Positions 47,602 to 57,347 are shown, numbered from the stretch's first letter. The stretch: DNA of 64,000 nt from Chitinophaga caseinilytica (GCF_038396765.1 NZ_CP150096.1:1781001-1845000), one strand, 5' to 3'. Made by a program: numbers and translations. The notes: a model not told the origin generated them from the sequence alone.

Positions 47602-49992
47602 ATGTGGACGCGACTGAAGGCCTGGGCATACCGGAGAAGATGGCGGTTATCGATAGCGGCGCTGCTGCTGGTGGGATATTATTTCCTGCTGCCGCGGCAA
47701 TTGTTTACTGCGCCTACTTCTTTCGTGATCGAAGACGAAAAGGGCGACCTGATGAGCGCTGCCATCGCCAAAGACGGGCAGTGGCGGTTTCCGGCGGATA
47801 AATCCGTGCCGGAGAAGTTCGCCAAATGCATTGTGGCGTATGAAGACAAAAGGTTTTACTGGCATTGGGGGATCGATCCCGGCGCTACGTTCCGTGCGTT
47901 GAAACAGAACGTGGGCGGCGGGAAAGTGGTGAGCGGGGCGAGCACCATCACCATGCAGGTGATCCGCCTGTACCGCAACAAGCCGCGCACCATCTGGCAG
48001 AAGCTGGTGGAAATGGCGATGGCCACGCGGCTGGAGTTCCGGTATTCGAAAAAAGCCATCTTGGGATTGTATGCCGGCAATGCGCCTTTCGGCGGAAACG
48101 TGGTGGGATTGGAAGCGGCGTCGTGGCGATATTACGGGCGCAAGCCAGACCAGTTGTCGTGGGCGGAAACGGCCACCCTTGCGGTGTTGCCGAATAGTCC
48201 GGCGTTGATCCACCCGGGCAGGAACCGACAGCGGCTGATGGAGAAGCGGAACGCGCTGCTGCAAAGGCTTTGGCGCAACGGTGCCATCGACAGTACGACC
48301 TGTGCGCTGGCCTGTGTGGAGCCCCTTCCCGACAAGCCCCATCCATTGCCCGAGCTTACGCCGCACCTGCTGAGCCGCTTCCGCCAGGAGTACCGCCTGA
48401 AAGGCGAATCCGGCAGCACGCGGCTGAAAACCACCATCACCGGCGACCTCCAGCAAAACGTCATAGACATCGTGAACCGGCATCACCTCCAGCTGAAAGC
48501 CAACGGTATCAACAACGCCGCCGCCCTCGTGCTCGACGTCGAAACCGGCCATGCCCTCGCATATGTCGGCAATGTCTATCATCCCGAAGACCCCGAGCTG
48601 GAAGCGTACGTAGATATCATCCAGGCGCCGCGCAGCCCCGGCAGCACCCTCAAGCCGCTGCTCTACGCCGGCATGCTGAACGATGGCCTCATGCTGCCCA
48701 ATACGCTGCTGCCCGACGTGCCCACGCACATCGCCGGATATACGCCTCAAAACTTCGACCAGCATTTCGACGGCGGCGTTCCCGCATCCCGCGCCCTGGC
48801 GCGCTCGCTTAACATTCCCGCCGTCAAAACCTTACAGCAATACCGCAGCGACCGCTTCCTCAACCTCATGCGGCAACTCGGCATCACCACCATGCGCAAG
48901 CCCGCCACGCACTACGGTTTGTCGATGATCCTCGGCGGCGGGGAAACCACACTTTGGGAACTGGCCGGCGTGTACGCCAGCATGGCCCGCACGCTGCTGC
49001 ACCAGGACCATTACAGCGGTAAATACGATCAGGACGACTATCATCCGCCCATGTACCGCGCCAGCGACGGAAAGCCGGGCCGCTTCGGCCTTACGCGCTT
49101 CGGGCTGCTCGACGCGGGCGCCATCTGGTATACGTTCAATGCGATGGAAGAAGTGATGCGCCCGGGCGAAGAAATGCTCTGGCAGGCGTTCGCATCGTCG
49201 AAGCGGATTGCGTGGAAAACGGGCACCAGCTTCGGTTTCAGGGATGGATGGGCGATCGGTGTTACGCCACAGTTCGTGGTGGCGGTGTGGACGGGCAATG
49301 CCGATGGTGAAGGCCGCCCGGGATTGACGGGCGTTTCCGCCGCGGCGCCATTGATGTTCGATATTTTCAGGTTATTGCCGAATACCGCGCCGTTCCCCGT
49401 GCCGGCAGACCATCTCAAAACCATCGCCGTGTGCCGGCAAAGCGGGTACCGGGCCGGAGAATATTGCACCGAGCGCGATTCGCTGCCCGTGCCGCAGGCG
49501 GGGCTTCGATCGGCCGTATGCCCCTACCATCAACTCATCCACCTCGACGCAACGGGCAAATACCGCGTTACGGCCGATTGTGAGCAGCCAGACCGGATGC
49601 AGCACAAACCCTGGTTCGTGCTACCGCCCGCCATGGAATATTTCTATCGCGCCACGCACGCCTACGAGCCCCTTCCGCCGTATCTCCCCGGCTGCGCCGT
49701 CGAAGACCAGGCCCGCGCGATGGAGCTCATCTATCCCCGGCCCCACGCCCGCATTTACGTGCCCGTGGAGATCGACGGCTCGCTGGGCGAAACCGTGTTC
49801 AAAGCCACGCACCGCAATCCCAACGCCAGGATCTTCTGGCACCTCGACCAGGAATTCGTCGGAGAAACAAAGGATTTTCACCAGCTGTCGTTCCGCCCGA
49901 AAGCGGGCAAGCACATGCTGACGATCGTTGATGAAGAAGGGGAGCAGATCCGGTTAGACTTCGAGATTCTCGACAAGTCGAAGGATCAGTAA
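47602..49992 (+). CDS. pbpC: penicillin-binding protein 1C
   Basis: 796-aa bifunctional peptidoglycan synthase. One membrane helix (about 15-31), glycosyltransferase domain GT51 with catalytic Glu81 in AYEDKRFYWHWG, then transpeptidase with SxxK in SPGSTLKPL, S-L-N in SLNIPAV and KTG in AWKTGTS, and a C-terminal BiPBP_C domain (about 690-790). It polymerises and crosslinks glycan and repairs the wall. Coupled to the A2M gene, which may guard sites of wall damage; in E. coli the two are functionally linked. Confidence 0.95.
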   Translation: MWTRLKAWAYRRRWRLSIAALLLVGYYFLLPRQLFTAPTSFVIEDEKGDLMSAAIAKDGQWRFPADKSVPEKFAKCIVAYEDKRFYWHWGIDPGATFRALKQNVGGGKVVSGASTITMQVIRLYRNKPRTIWQKLVEMAMATRLEFRYSKKAILGLYAGNAPFGGNVVGLEAASWRYYGRKPDQLSWAETATLAVLPNSPALIHPGRNRQRLMEKRNALLQRLWRNGAIDSTTCALACVEPLPDKPHPLPELTPHLLSRFRQEYRLKGESGSTRLKTTITGDLQQNVIDIVNRHHLQLKANGINNAAALVLDVETGHALAYVGNVYHPEDPELEAYVDIIQAPRSPGSTLKPLLYAGMLNDGLMLPNTLLPDVPTHIAGYTPQNFDQHFDGGVPASRALARSLNIPAVKTLQQYRSDRFLNLMRQLGITTMRKPATHYGLSMILGGGETTLWELAGVYASMARTLLHQDHYSGKYDQDDYHPPMYRASDGKPGRFGLTRFGLLDAGAIWYTFNAMEEVMRPGEEMLWQAFASSKRIAWKTGTSFGFRDGWAIGVTPQFVVAVWTGNADGEGRPGLTGVSAAAPLMFDIFRLLPNTAPFPVPADHLKTIAVCRQSGYRAGEYCTERDSLPVPQAGLRSAVCPYHQLIHLDATGKYRVTADCEQPDRMQHKPWFVLPPAMEYFYRATHAYEPLPPYLPGCAVEDQARAMELIYPRPHARIYVPVEIDGSLGETVFKATHRNPNARIFWHLDQEFVGETKDFHQLSFRPKAGKHMLTIVDEEGEQIRLDFEILDKSKDQ

Positions 49993-51245
49993 TTGTATTT
50001 TTCTTTCCACAAAGCTTTCAGGTAGCGGCGGAGCTCGTCTTCCCGGGCGTTTCTGCCCGGGTCGTAGAACCGCGTGCCGGCGATGGCGTCGGGCAGGTAT
50101 TCCTGTTCGGAAAAGTTATTGTCGAAGTCGTGGGAATAACGGTAGCCTTTGCCGTAGCCGTGCTGCTTCATGAGTTTGGTGGGCGCGTTGCGGATGTGCA
50201 GGGGAACGGGGAGGTCGCCCGTTTGGCCCACCACGCTTTGCGCCGCGCCAATGGCCATGTAGGAGGCGTTGCTTTTGGGAGAGGAGGCCAGGTAAGTGGC
50301 GCATTGCGACAGGATGATCCGGGATTCCGGGTTGCCGATCATGGCCACGGCCTGAAAGCAGCTGGTGGCCAGCAAAAGCGCGTTGGGATTGGCGTTGCCG
50401 ATGTCTTCCGAAGCTAGAATTACCAGTCTGCGGGCGATGAACTTGATGTCTTCGCCGCCAGCGAGCATCCGCGCGAGCCAGTACACGGCGCCGTTGGGAT
50501 CGCTGCCGCGGATGGATTTGATGAAGGCGGAAATGATGTCGTAATGCTGTTCGCCCGACTTATCGTAAATGGCCACGCGCTGCTGCGCGATGTCCATCAC
50601 TTTTTCGTTGTTGATGACGATGGGCGATTCTTCCTGCAAGGTGTCTACCACCAGTTCGAAGAGGTTGAGCAGCTTGCGGGCATCGCCTCCGGAGATATTG
50701 AAGAGGGCTTCGGTTTCCTGCAGTTCGATCGTTTTGGACGCGAGCCAGGCGTCTTTTTCCATGGCGATGCGGAGGAGTTTACTGAGCTCTTCCGGGCCGA
50801 GGGGTTTGAGCACATACACCTGGCTGCGCGAGAGCAAGGCCGCATTTACTTCGAACGACGGGTTTTCGGTAGTAGCGCCGATGAGGGTGATGATCCCCTT
50901 TTCCACGGCGCCCAGCAAGGCATCCTGCTGCGATTTATTGAACCGGTGGATTTCATCGATAAACAATACCGCATGGCGGCTTTTGGCGAGGTCGATCACC
51001 TCGCGGATGTCTTTGACGCCCGACGAAATGGCGCTCAGCGTATAAAACGGGACCTGCAGCGTATGCGCGATGATATTGGCGATGGTGGTTTTGCCCACGC
51101 CCGGAGGCCCCCACAGGATCATGGAGGGGATCTTGCCGGCGGCGATCGCTTTCCGGAGAATGCTGCCTTCGCCGGTCAGATGGTCCTGGCCTACGAGGTC
51201 GTCCAGCGTTTCAGGACGGAGTCTTTCTGCCAATGGTGCGCGCAT
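49986..51245 (-). CDS. rarA: RarA/MgsA, replication-associated recombination AAA+ ATPase
   Basis: 419-aa clamp-loader-like AAA+ protein that acts at stalled replication forks. Walker A GPPGVGKTTIA (about 46-56), Walker B LFIDEIHRF, sensor 1 ATTENPSFEV, and the C-terminal tetramerisation part with DPNGAVYWLARMLAGGED. Start at 51245 (MRAPLAERLRPETLDDLVG) has the family's usual N-terminus. Stop overlaps the pbpC end by 7 bp on the other strand. The next gene upstream on the strand begins 12 bp away, so the two are likely cotranscribed. Confidence 0.96.
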   Translation of the reverse strand: MRAPLAERLRPETLDDLVGQDHLTGEGSILRKAIAAGKIPSMILWGPPGVGKTTIANIIAHTLQVPFYTLSAISSGVKDIREVIDLAKSRHAVLFIDEIHRFNKSQQDALLGAVEKGIITLIGATTENPSFEVNAALLSRSQVYVLKPLGPEELSKLLRIAMEKDAWLASKTIELQETEALFNISGGDARKLLNLFELVVDTLQEESPIVINNEKVMDIAQQRVAIYDKSGEQHYDIISAFIKSIRGSDPNGAVYWLARMLAGGEDIKFIARRLVILASEDIGNANPNALLLATSCFQAVAMIGNPESRIILSQCATYLASSPKSNASYMAIGAAQSVVGQTGDLPVPLHIRNAPTKLMKQHGYGKGYRYSHDFDNNFSEQEYLPDAIAGTRFYDPGRNAREDELRRYLKALWKEKYNY

Positions 51246-51257
51246 GGTTCTTTTTGA

Positions 51258-51785
51258 TTATACGTCGAAGAAATGTTCGTTGTTCTCGGCCTGCTCGCGG
51301 TCTTTCTTCCATTTATTGAGGAAAAAGCTGGACAGTACGCAGTTGACGGCGATGGCGGCGGCGTGGATGCCGAACAGGAAGTTGATGATCCGCATCATGG
51401 CGTTGAGGACGTCTTGCCGCGTGTAGCCGGTGTCTTTGGGGATTTCGCCCAGGGGGAACAGCTTGTCCAGTTCCGACGGTTCCAGGCGGTTCAGCTGGAT
51501 GAGCATGGTCACGAAATACATGGCGTAAATGAACGCCAGCACGCTCAGGATGATGATCTGCTTGGGGAAACCCTCCGCCAGCGGAGCCCCCGGCTGCCGC
51601 AACGTGCGCTGCAGCCGCAGACAATAGTAGTTATGCATGAACGTAGTGGCATACATCAATATCATCATCAACGCCGGTATCGACGGGCTGAACAATGCCG
51701 AAATCAACACGAAAACCGCCAGCAGGCTCACTGAGATCAGGTTGCCCCAGGTCAAAAACCGAAATAGTCCGAACAGAAGATTCAT
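51258..51785 (-). CDS. hypothetical membrane protein
   Basis: 175 aa with four predicted helices (about 15-35, 38-55, 78-98, 130-155) and a charged C-terminal tail (NKWKKDREQAENNEHFFDV). Not assigned to a family. It precedes rarA by 12 bp. Its upstream 110 bp contain no gene and separate it from the divergent M13 peptidase. Confidence 0.8.
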   Translation of the reverse strand: MNLLFGLFRFLTWGNLISVSLLAVFVLISALFSPSIPALMMILMYATTFMHNYYCLRLQRTLRQPGAPLAEGFPKQIIILSVLAFIYAMYFVTMLIQLNRLEPSELDKLFPLGEIPKDTGYTRQDVLNAMMRIINFLFGIHAAAIAVNCVLSSFFLNKWKKDREQAENNEHFFDV

Positions 51786-51897
51786 CCCTTTGCACTTTTT
51801 TTAGTCTATGCAAACCTACGAATTTACCTTTTAACACAAACGGCGTGCTGTAAGTGCCGAATCTTCGATAAATTTATCCATCTAAATCTGCAAGCAT

Positions 51898-53934
51898 ATG
51901 CTATTTATCAACACCTCCGCCAGGCGGATGACGGCCGGGATCCTCCTGGCCCTGTCGGCCGCGGGGCCCGTTGCCGCCCAGAAAGTGCCGGCATTCGATA
52001 ATTCTTCCATCGACCGAAATATCAAACCCTGCCACGATTTCGACGGATTCGTCAACAACGGCTGGAAGAAAAACAATCCCATCCCCGGCACCGAGAGCCG
52101 CTGGGGCGCCGGTGGCATCCTCGATAAGGAAAACAAGGAAGTCCGCCTCAAAGGCATCATCCAGTCCATCGCCGGCCGAACCGGCCTGGCCAAAGGAACG
52201 GAAGAACAACAGATCGCCGATTACTACGCCTCCTTCCTCGACACCGTCACCATCGAAAAACGCGGCATCACACCCCTCGCCAAATGGATCGGCAAGATCA
52301 ACAACATCAAAACGCTGGCCGACTGGGCCACCGTTGTGGGAGAGCTCCAGAACATGGGCGTGAGCACCTGGGCCGGGTTCAGCGTGGACGCCGATATGAA
52401 AGACAGTAAAGTGAATGCGGTATACGGCGGGCAAGACGGCCTCAGCCTCGGCGAACGCTCCTACTACGAACGTACCGACGAAAGCACCCAGAACGTCCGG
52501 AAGGAATTCGTGGGCCACGTCAACAAAATGTTCGCCCTCGCGGGTTTCCCGGAAAAAGACCCCGGGCAGACGATCCTCGCTTTCGAAACGAAGCTCGCCC
52601 TGCTGCAGCTCACCAACGTGCAGCTCCGCGACCCGGTGAAAACCTATAACAAAATAGCTTTCAACGAACTGCGGACCCTCGCGCCGGAATTCGACTGGGG
52701 CGGGTTTACGAACGTGCAGATGATCAGGACGGATACCCTCGTGCTGCAGAACAAGGAATACATCACCAACGGCGCCAAACTCCTAAAATCCACGCCGCTG
52801 GCCACCCTCAAAACCTGGACGAAGTTCCAGCTGCTGAGCACTTTCGCCGGATATCTGCCGAAGAAATTCGATGACGAGAATTTCCGCTTCTTCGCCACGG
52901 TGATGACCGGCCGTAAAATGCAGCGCCCTCGTATCGACCGCGCCATCCGCTCTACCGACGGCGTGCTGGGAATGCCGCTGGGCAAGCTTTTCGCGAAACA
53001 GTATTTCCCCGAATCCAGCAAACAGAAAGTGTCGGAAATGATCGAAAACGTGCGCACCGTGTATGGCGAACGCATCGACCAGCTCACCTGGATGAGCCCC
53101 GAAACCAAGCTGATGGCCCACAAAAAACTGAAAGCCTTCACCTATAAGATCGGCTATCCCGACAACTGGAAAGATTATTCTTCGATCGATATCCAACGCG
53201 GCAAACTGGTGGAAAACATCATCAATGCCACCCAGTTCAAGCACGACGAAACGATCAAAAAGATCGGCAAGCCGGTGGATAAATCCGAATGGCTCATGAC
53301 GCCGCAGACCGTAAACGCTTACTACAACCCGCTGAACAACGAAGTGGTGTTCCCCGCGGGCATCCTGCAGCCGCCATTCTTCAATCCCGATGCAGACGAT
53401 GCCATCAACTACGGCGGCATCATCGCCGTGATCGGCCACGAGTTCACGCATGGTTTCGACGACCAGGGCTCGCAGTTCGATGCAGACGGGAATTTGCAGA
53501 ACTGGTGGACGGAAGCCGACCGTAAGAATTTCGACGGACTGGCAAAACGTTACATCGAATACTTCGGCAAGCTGGAAGCTTTGCCTGGCTTCAAGATCAA
53601 TGGTGAGCTGACGATCGGCGAAAACATCGCAGACCTCGGCGGGCTCACGCTGGCCTATTATGCATTGAAAAAATCTTTCGAAGGAAAGGCGGAACCCGCG
53701 CCCATCGATGGTTTTAGCTGGCAGCAACGATTCTTCCTCGGCTGGGGGCAGGTTTGGCACATGAACATCACAGATGCCGCACTGCGCAACCAGATACAGA
53801 CCGATCCGCATAGCCCGGCGAAGTTCCGTGTGAACGGGCCGATGCCGCACCTGGCAGAATTCCAGAGCGCCTGGAAATGCAGCGAAGGCGATGCCATGAC
53901 ATTGCCTCCCGCACAGCGCGTCGTGATTTGGTAA
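51898..53934 (+). CDS. M13 family metallopeptidase (neprilysin/PepO-like)
   Basis: 678-aa zinc endopeptidase. N-terminal signal peptide (MLFINTSARRMTAGILLALS, then cleavage near VAAQ-K), then the M13 N-domain with CHDFDGFVNNGW. Zinc motif GHEFTHGFDDQG supplies two His and the catalytic Glu; the third ligand is the Glu in GENIADLGG (about 587-595). The Arg-containing C-terminus is replaced by a short PPAQRVVIW ending. Oligopeptidase acting on small peptides in the periplasm. Long and complete, with its own terminator. Confidence 0.95.
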   Translation: MLFINTSARRMTAGILLALSAAGPVAAQKVPAFDNSSIDRNIKPCHDFDGFVNNGWKKNNPIPGTESRWGAGGILDKENKEVRLKGIIQSIAGRTGLAKGTEEQQIADYYASFLDTVTIEKRGITPLAKWIGKINNIKTLADWATVVGELQNMGVSTWAGFSVDADMKDSKVNAVYGGQDGLSLGERSYYERTDESTQNVRKEFVGHVNKMFALAGFPEKDPGQTILAFETKLALLQLTNVQLRDPVKTYNKIAFNELRTLAPEFDWGGFTNVQMIRTDTLVLQNKEYITNGAKLLKSTPLATLKTWTKFQLLSTFAGYLPKKFDDENFRFFATVMTGRKMQRPRIDRAIRSTDGVLGMPLGKLFAKQYFPESSKQKVSEMIENVRTVYGERIDQLTWMSPETKLMAHKKLKAFTYKIGYPDNWKDYSSIDIQRGKLVENIINATQFKHDETIKKIGKPVDKSEWLMTPQTVNAYYNPLNNEVVFPAGILQPPFFNPDADDAINYGGIIAVIGHEFTHGFDDQGSQFDADGNLQNWWTEADRKNFDGLAKRYIEYFGKLEALPGFKINGELTIGENIADLGGLTLAYYALKKSFEGKAEPAPIDGFSWQQRFFLGWGQVWHMNITDAALRNQIQTDPHSPAKFRVNGPMPHLAEFQSAWKCSEGDAMTLPPAQRVVIW

Positions 53935-53958
53935 TCAAGATAAACGTACAGCGTACAT

Positions 53959-53992
53959 CAACGGCCAGGATCGATTCCTGGCCGTTTTTTTA
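53959..53992 (+). terminator. terminator of the M13 peptidase gene
   Basis: ACGGCCAGGA pairs with TCCTGGCCGT, followed by seven T. Confidence 0.85.
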
Positions 53993-53999
53993 TGGTATT

Positions 54000-54436
54000 T
54001 TGACGATGATGACGCATCTGAAGAATAATTATGTCAAAATATTGATAGATATCCCATAAGTGAGGTCAAATTGTTACCCCCGCGTGCGTAGTTCTACGTT
54101 CCGGATTTTCGGTATTAATACGCTTTCCTGACTATCTGGAATTCGTGACATTTGTGATGGAATTCATTGGTCTGTAGCCCATTTGCCAAGACCATCGGCC
54201 TGTCCACCGTTGTAACCCCAATCCCCCTGGAGGCCGGTGCAGGTTACCGTACTACCTGTGCCGGCGCCAACGGTCTTAACCCCTTTCCCATTTTTATTTA
54301 TTGTTAATCGCTTTCGAGAGTATGTTCCCGACCGAGGGGAACGTTTTTCCGGGCGCGCAAATACTATCAGTAACCGGCAATTAACTGTTAACGCGGGGTC
54401 GCGGGCTTTGCTATACTTGTAATAAATTCTGAGGTT
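54000..54436. other. interval with a minus-strand coding remnant
   Basis: From about 54335 to the stop at 54164 the minus strand reads KRLTINKNGKGVKTVGAG, then GTGSTVTCTGLQGDWGYNGG and ends QADGLGKWATDQ, with no ATG in frame for at least 200 bp upstream. The composition (Gly, Thr, Trp, Cys) looks like the C-terminal part of a small secreted peptide or an end fragment of a lost gene. The rest (54000-54160) is AT-rich with nothing recognised. A -7-like TATACTTG (one mismatch) lies at 54411-54418 for the fucosidase. Confidence 0.4.
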
Positions 54437-56242
54437 ATGAAAACGGATATGAAAAAAGCAGTGATGCTGGCCGCGATGGCGATGGGGACGATGAGCGCCG
54501 CCGCGCAGCAGCCCGGCGAATTGTGGGGGAAGAATGCCGATGCGGGGAAAAGCGCCAAAACGAAGTGGTTCACCGAAGCTAAATTCGGGCTCTTCCTGCA
54601 TTGGGGGCCTTATTCGCACTTCGGCGGAGAAATCCGCGGGAAGCGGTATTACGGCATCACGGAATGGATCATGCAGCGCGATAAAACGCCCGCCAACGAA
54701 TATACACAACTGGCGAAGGGCTTCAATCCCTCTGAATTCAACGCGGAAGAATGGGTGAACATCGCCAAAGCGGCCGGTGTGAAGTACATCGTTATCACGT
54801 CCAAGCACCACGACGGCTTCGCCATGTTCGATTCCAAATATTCGGATTTCGATATCGTGGAAGCCACGCCCTTCAAGCGCGATCCTCTCAAAGAACTGGC
54901 GGCCGCCTGCAAAAAGGCCGGTATCAAGCTCGGGTTTTACTATTCGCAGTTCCAGGACTGGCACGAACCTAACGGCGGCGGCAATGGGTGGGACTTCGAT
55001 AACAAAACCAAAGACTACGCATCTTATTACCGCAATAAATCACTGCCCCAGATCACCGAGTTGCTGAGCAATTACGGCGAACTGGGCATCATCTGGTTCG
55101 ATACGCCGGGGAATATGAGCAAAGAAGAATCCGCGGAGTTCATGGAAAAAGTGCATCGCCTGCAACCCAATTGCCTGGTGAGTAGTCGCGTAGGGAACGG
55201 CCTGGGCGATTTCAAGGATTTCGGCGACGGCGAAGTGCCGCCCGGTGTGGTGAAAGGCGCGTGGGAAGCGATTTTCACGCACAACGACAGTTGGGGATAT
55301 TCCAGCTTCGACCAGAATTTCAAATCGCCCCGCGAGATCATCCGCCTGCTGGCGGAAGTGGCGTCGAAAGGCGGGAACCTCATGATGAACATCGGGCCAG
55401 ACGGGAAGGGGAAGATTCCCGGCCCTTCCGAACAATATTTCCGCGAAACGGGCCGCTGGCTGCAGAAGAACGGCGAAGCGATCTATGGCACCACGTTCTC
55501 GCCCATCGCGGAGCAGCCCTGGGGCGTGATGACGAGCCGCCCGGGGAAACTGTACCTCCATGTGCTCGACCGGCCGCATAACGGGAAAATCCTCGTGCCC
55601 GCGTTCACCGGTAAAGCCCTCAAAGCCCGGCTGCTCGACGGTGGCAAGCCCATTGGCTTCAAACAATCCGGCGAAGATGTGTGGCTCACATTGCCCGCTT
55701 CGCTGCCCGATGCGCGAAATTCCGTGATCGTGCTGGATTATAGCGGAGCGCTGGAGGAAAGGCACGCCATTCCGCTGGTAGCCGGCGCGCAATACGAAAG
55801 CATCGCTTTGCCGGCGGAACGCGCGGCTGTGCATGGTTCCGCGGTAGTGACCCGGTTTACGCACAGTTATTATTTCGGCGACTGGAAGCACGCGGTTTGC
55901 GCGGCCGGTATGCGCCGTCCGGAAGACAGCATCAGCTACCGTTTGCGTTTTACGGAACCGGGCGATTACAAGATCACCTTGCAATATGCCGCGGATACAT
56001 CGCACGAAAAGAGGGAAGGTGTCGTGGAAATGCAGCCTGATGGCGGCGCGCAGCAGGATTTTCGGTTCCAGGTGTTGTTGACGGGGAAATACGATTCCCA
56101 CAAGCCGCTGCTATTCATCGACCAGACGATCGCGGTGGTAAGCGTGAAATCTCCCGGCGAGTGGAGCCTCCGCATCCGGCCGGATGCAGCAGGGAACGAG
56201 CTGTTCCGGTTGAAACAGGTGAAAGTGGAGCCGTTACGATAA
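54437..56242 (+). CDS. alpha-L-fucosidase (GH29)
   Basis: 601 aa with signal peptide (cleavage near AAA-QQPG, about 23). The GH29 catalytic barrel is complete: FGLFLHWGPYSHFGG (about 50-64), SKHHDGFAMFDS, and nucleophile Asp222 in IIWFDTPG. The C-terminal part (about 455-600) is a beta-sandwich domain with GDYKITLQYAADTSHEKREG. Exported enzyme removing alpha-linked L-fucose from host, plant or algal glycans. ATG 54437 or 54449 (MKKAVML) are both possible starts. No polysaccharide-utilisation genes flank it, so it acts alone here. Confidence 0.95.
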   Translation: MKTDMKKAVMLAAMAMGTMSAAAQQPGELWGKNADAGKSAKTKWFTEAKFGLFLHWGPYSHFGGEIRGKRYYGITEWIMQRDKTPANEYTQLAKGFNPSEFNAEEWVNIAKAAGVKYIVITSKHHDGFAMFDSKYSDFDIVEATPFKRDPLKELAAACKKAGIKLGFYYSQFQDWHEPNGGGNGWDFDNKTKDYASYYRNKSLPQITELLSNYGELGIIWFDTPGNMSKEESAEFMEKVHRLQPNCLVSSRVGNGLGDFKDFGDGEVPPGVVKGAWEAIFTHNDSWGYSSFDQNFKSPREIIRLLAEVASKGGNLMMNIGPDGKGKIPGPSEQYFRETGRWLQKNGEAIYGTTFSPIAEQPWGVMTSRPGKLYLHVLDRPHNGKILVPAFTGKALKARLLDGGKPIGFKQSGEDVWLTLPASLPDARNSVIVLDYSGALEERHAIPLVAGAQYESIALPAERAAVHGSAVVTRFTHSYYFGDWKHAVCAAGMRRPEDSISYRLRFTEPGDYKITLQYAADTSHEKREGVVEMQPDGGAQQDFRFQVLLTGKYDSHKPLLFIDQTIAVVSVKSPGEWSLRIRPDAAGNELFRLKQVKVEPLR

Positions 56243-56249
56243 TCTTTTT

Positions 56250-56284
56250 GCCGGCCGGTCGCAGTACCGGCCGGTTTCATTTTG
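56250..56284 (+). terminator. terminator of the fucosidase gene
   Basis: CCGGCCGGT pairs with ACCGGCCGG (56251-56274), followed by TTTCATTTT. Confidence 0.75.
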
Positions 56285-56368
56285 TGCCGGTCAGTCAACC
56301 GCCAGACCGATCTTTCCATATGCGTCCAGGCGGAGTTTCATAAAGAACGGTACGGAGCATGCGGAAGC

Positions 56369-57013
56369 TTACTTCTTCGTCGCCTGCGGCTGGAACACGA
56401 CGGTGAGGAGGCCGAGGGAAATGTAGATGATCCCGGAGATGTAGGCTTCCAGGCGGCGGTACCAGGTGTTTTGCTTCATGTATTTACCGAGGCGGCCAGC
56501 GGCGAGGGCATAGGAGCCGTCTGTCAGAAACGCCAGTAAAGTGAACAGCAGCCCGAAGAACAACACCTGCAGCGCCACGTTGCCATTTTCCGGGCGAACG
56601 AATTGCGGGAGGAAAGCGAAGAAGAACAGGGCGCATTTGGGATTGAGGACGTTCACGATCATGCCTTGCCAGAAAATAGCGGACAGCGGCTGCGGCGGAG
56701 GCGCTTCCGGCCGGGCGGTCTGCTTCCGCGCATCGGCGATCTTTTTAACGCCGAGGTATACGAGATAGGCGGCGCCGAGATATTTCAGCAGGGAGAAAGC
56801 CATGGCGGAAGCCATCAGCAAGGCAGAAACCCCGAGAGACGCGGCGGCCGCATGCACGAGGGTGCCGGCCTGGATGCCGCAAACGGACACAAGCCCGGCT
56901 TTGGTACCTTGTTCCGTACTCCGCGTGATAACATACAGCACGGCGGGGCCGGGAATGATGAGCAAAATAACGGCGGCGGTGATGAATGCCAGGAGGGTAG
57001 TTACGTCGGGCAT
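56369..57013 (-). CDS. LysE family amino-acid exporter
   Basis: 214-aa inner-membrane protein with six hydrophobic segments. The family motif ILLIIPGPAVLYVITRS (about 16-32) and VLNPKCALFFFAFLPQFV (about 121-138) are present. Exports amino acids or homoserine lactones in related bacteria (RhtB/LysE); substrate unknown. It stands alone, between the fucosidase terminator and the tRNA promoter. Confidence 0.93.
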   Translation of the reverse strand: MPDVTTLLAFITAAVILLIIPGPAVLYVITRSTEQGTKAGLVSVCGIQAGTLVHAAAASLGVSALLMASAMAFSLLKYLGAAYLVYLGVKKIADARKQTARPEAPPPQPLSAIFWQGMIVNVLNPKCALFFFAFLPQFVRPENGNVALQVLFFGLLFTLLAFLTDGSYALAAGRLGKYMKQNTWYRRLEAYISGIIYISLGLLTVVFQPQATKK

Positions 57014-57056
57014 GGTAGTCAGGTTTACAATAAATTTACGCTTAATTCATTCTCAG

Positions 57057-57087
57057 TTTGGAAAATTCTAAATTATTCCTATTTTTG
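57057..57087 (+). promoter_or_regulatory. promoter of the tRNA-Ser/tRNA-Pro transcript
   Basis: TTTG (57057-57060) and TATTTTTG (57080-57087) with a 19-nt spacer form a textbook Bacteroidota promoter, 17 bp before the tRNA-Ser 5' end. Confidence 0.8.
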
Positions 57088-57104
57088 CAACCCCGCAAGG
57101 GAAC

Positions 57105-57193
57105 GGTGAGGTGCCTGAGAGGCCGAAAGGACCGGTTTGCTAAACCGGCGTACGGGTCAAACTGTACCGAGGGTTCGAATCCCTCCCTCACCG
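57105..57193 (+). tRNA. tRNA-Ser (anticodon GCT)
   Basis: 89 nt. Acceptor arms GGTGAGG and CCTCACC pair, the discriminator is G, the anticodon stem ACCGG-CCGGC flanks TTTGCTAAA with GCT, the long type-II variable arm GTAC..GTAC is typical for serine, and the T arm has GTTCGAATC. CCA is not encoded. It reads AGC/AGT codons. Confidence 0.96.
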
Positions 57194-57232
57194 CAAACTC
57201 AACCAGATTTGACTGGAGAGTGTTTGAAGGCT

Positions 57233-57307
57233 CGGGATGTAGCGTAGCCCGGTTATCGCGCCTGCTTTGGGAGCAGGAGGTCGCAAGTTCGAATCTTGCC
57301 ATCCCGA
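57233..57307 (+). tRNA. tRNA-Pro (anticodon TGG)
   Basis: 75 nt. Acceptor arms CGGGATG/CATCCCG pair, discriminator A, anticodon loop TTTGGGA with TGG, T arm GTTCGAATC. Not CCA-encoded. 39 bp after tRNA-Ser, cotranscribed. Confidence 0.96.
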
Positions 57308-57347
57308 CAAGTTTGAATTTGCCTTCGCAGTCAAATTCAACGATTTT

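Noticed and set aside
54437..56242. Fucosidase considered part of the polysaccharide-utilisation locus at the window end
   Set aside because: Four kilobases and several unrelated genes on the other strand, plus the tRNA operon, separate them; no shared promoter or orientation block.
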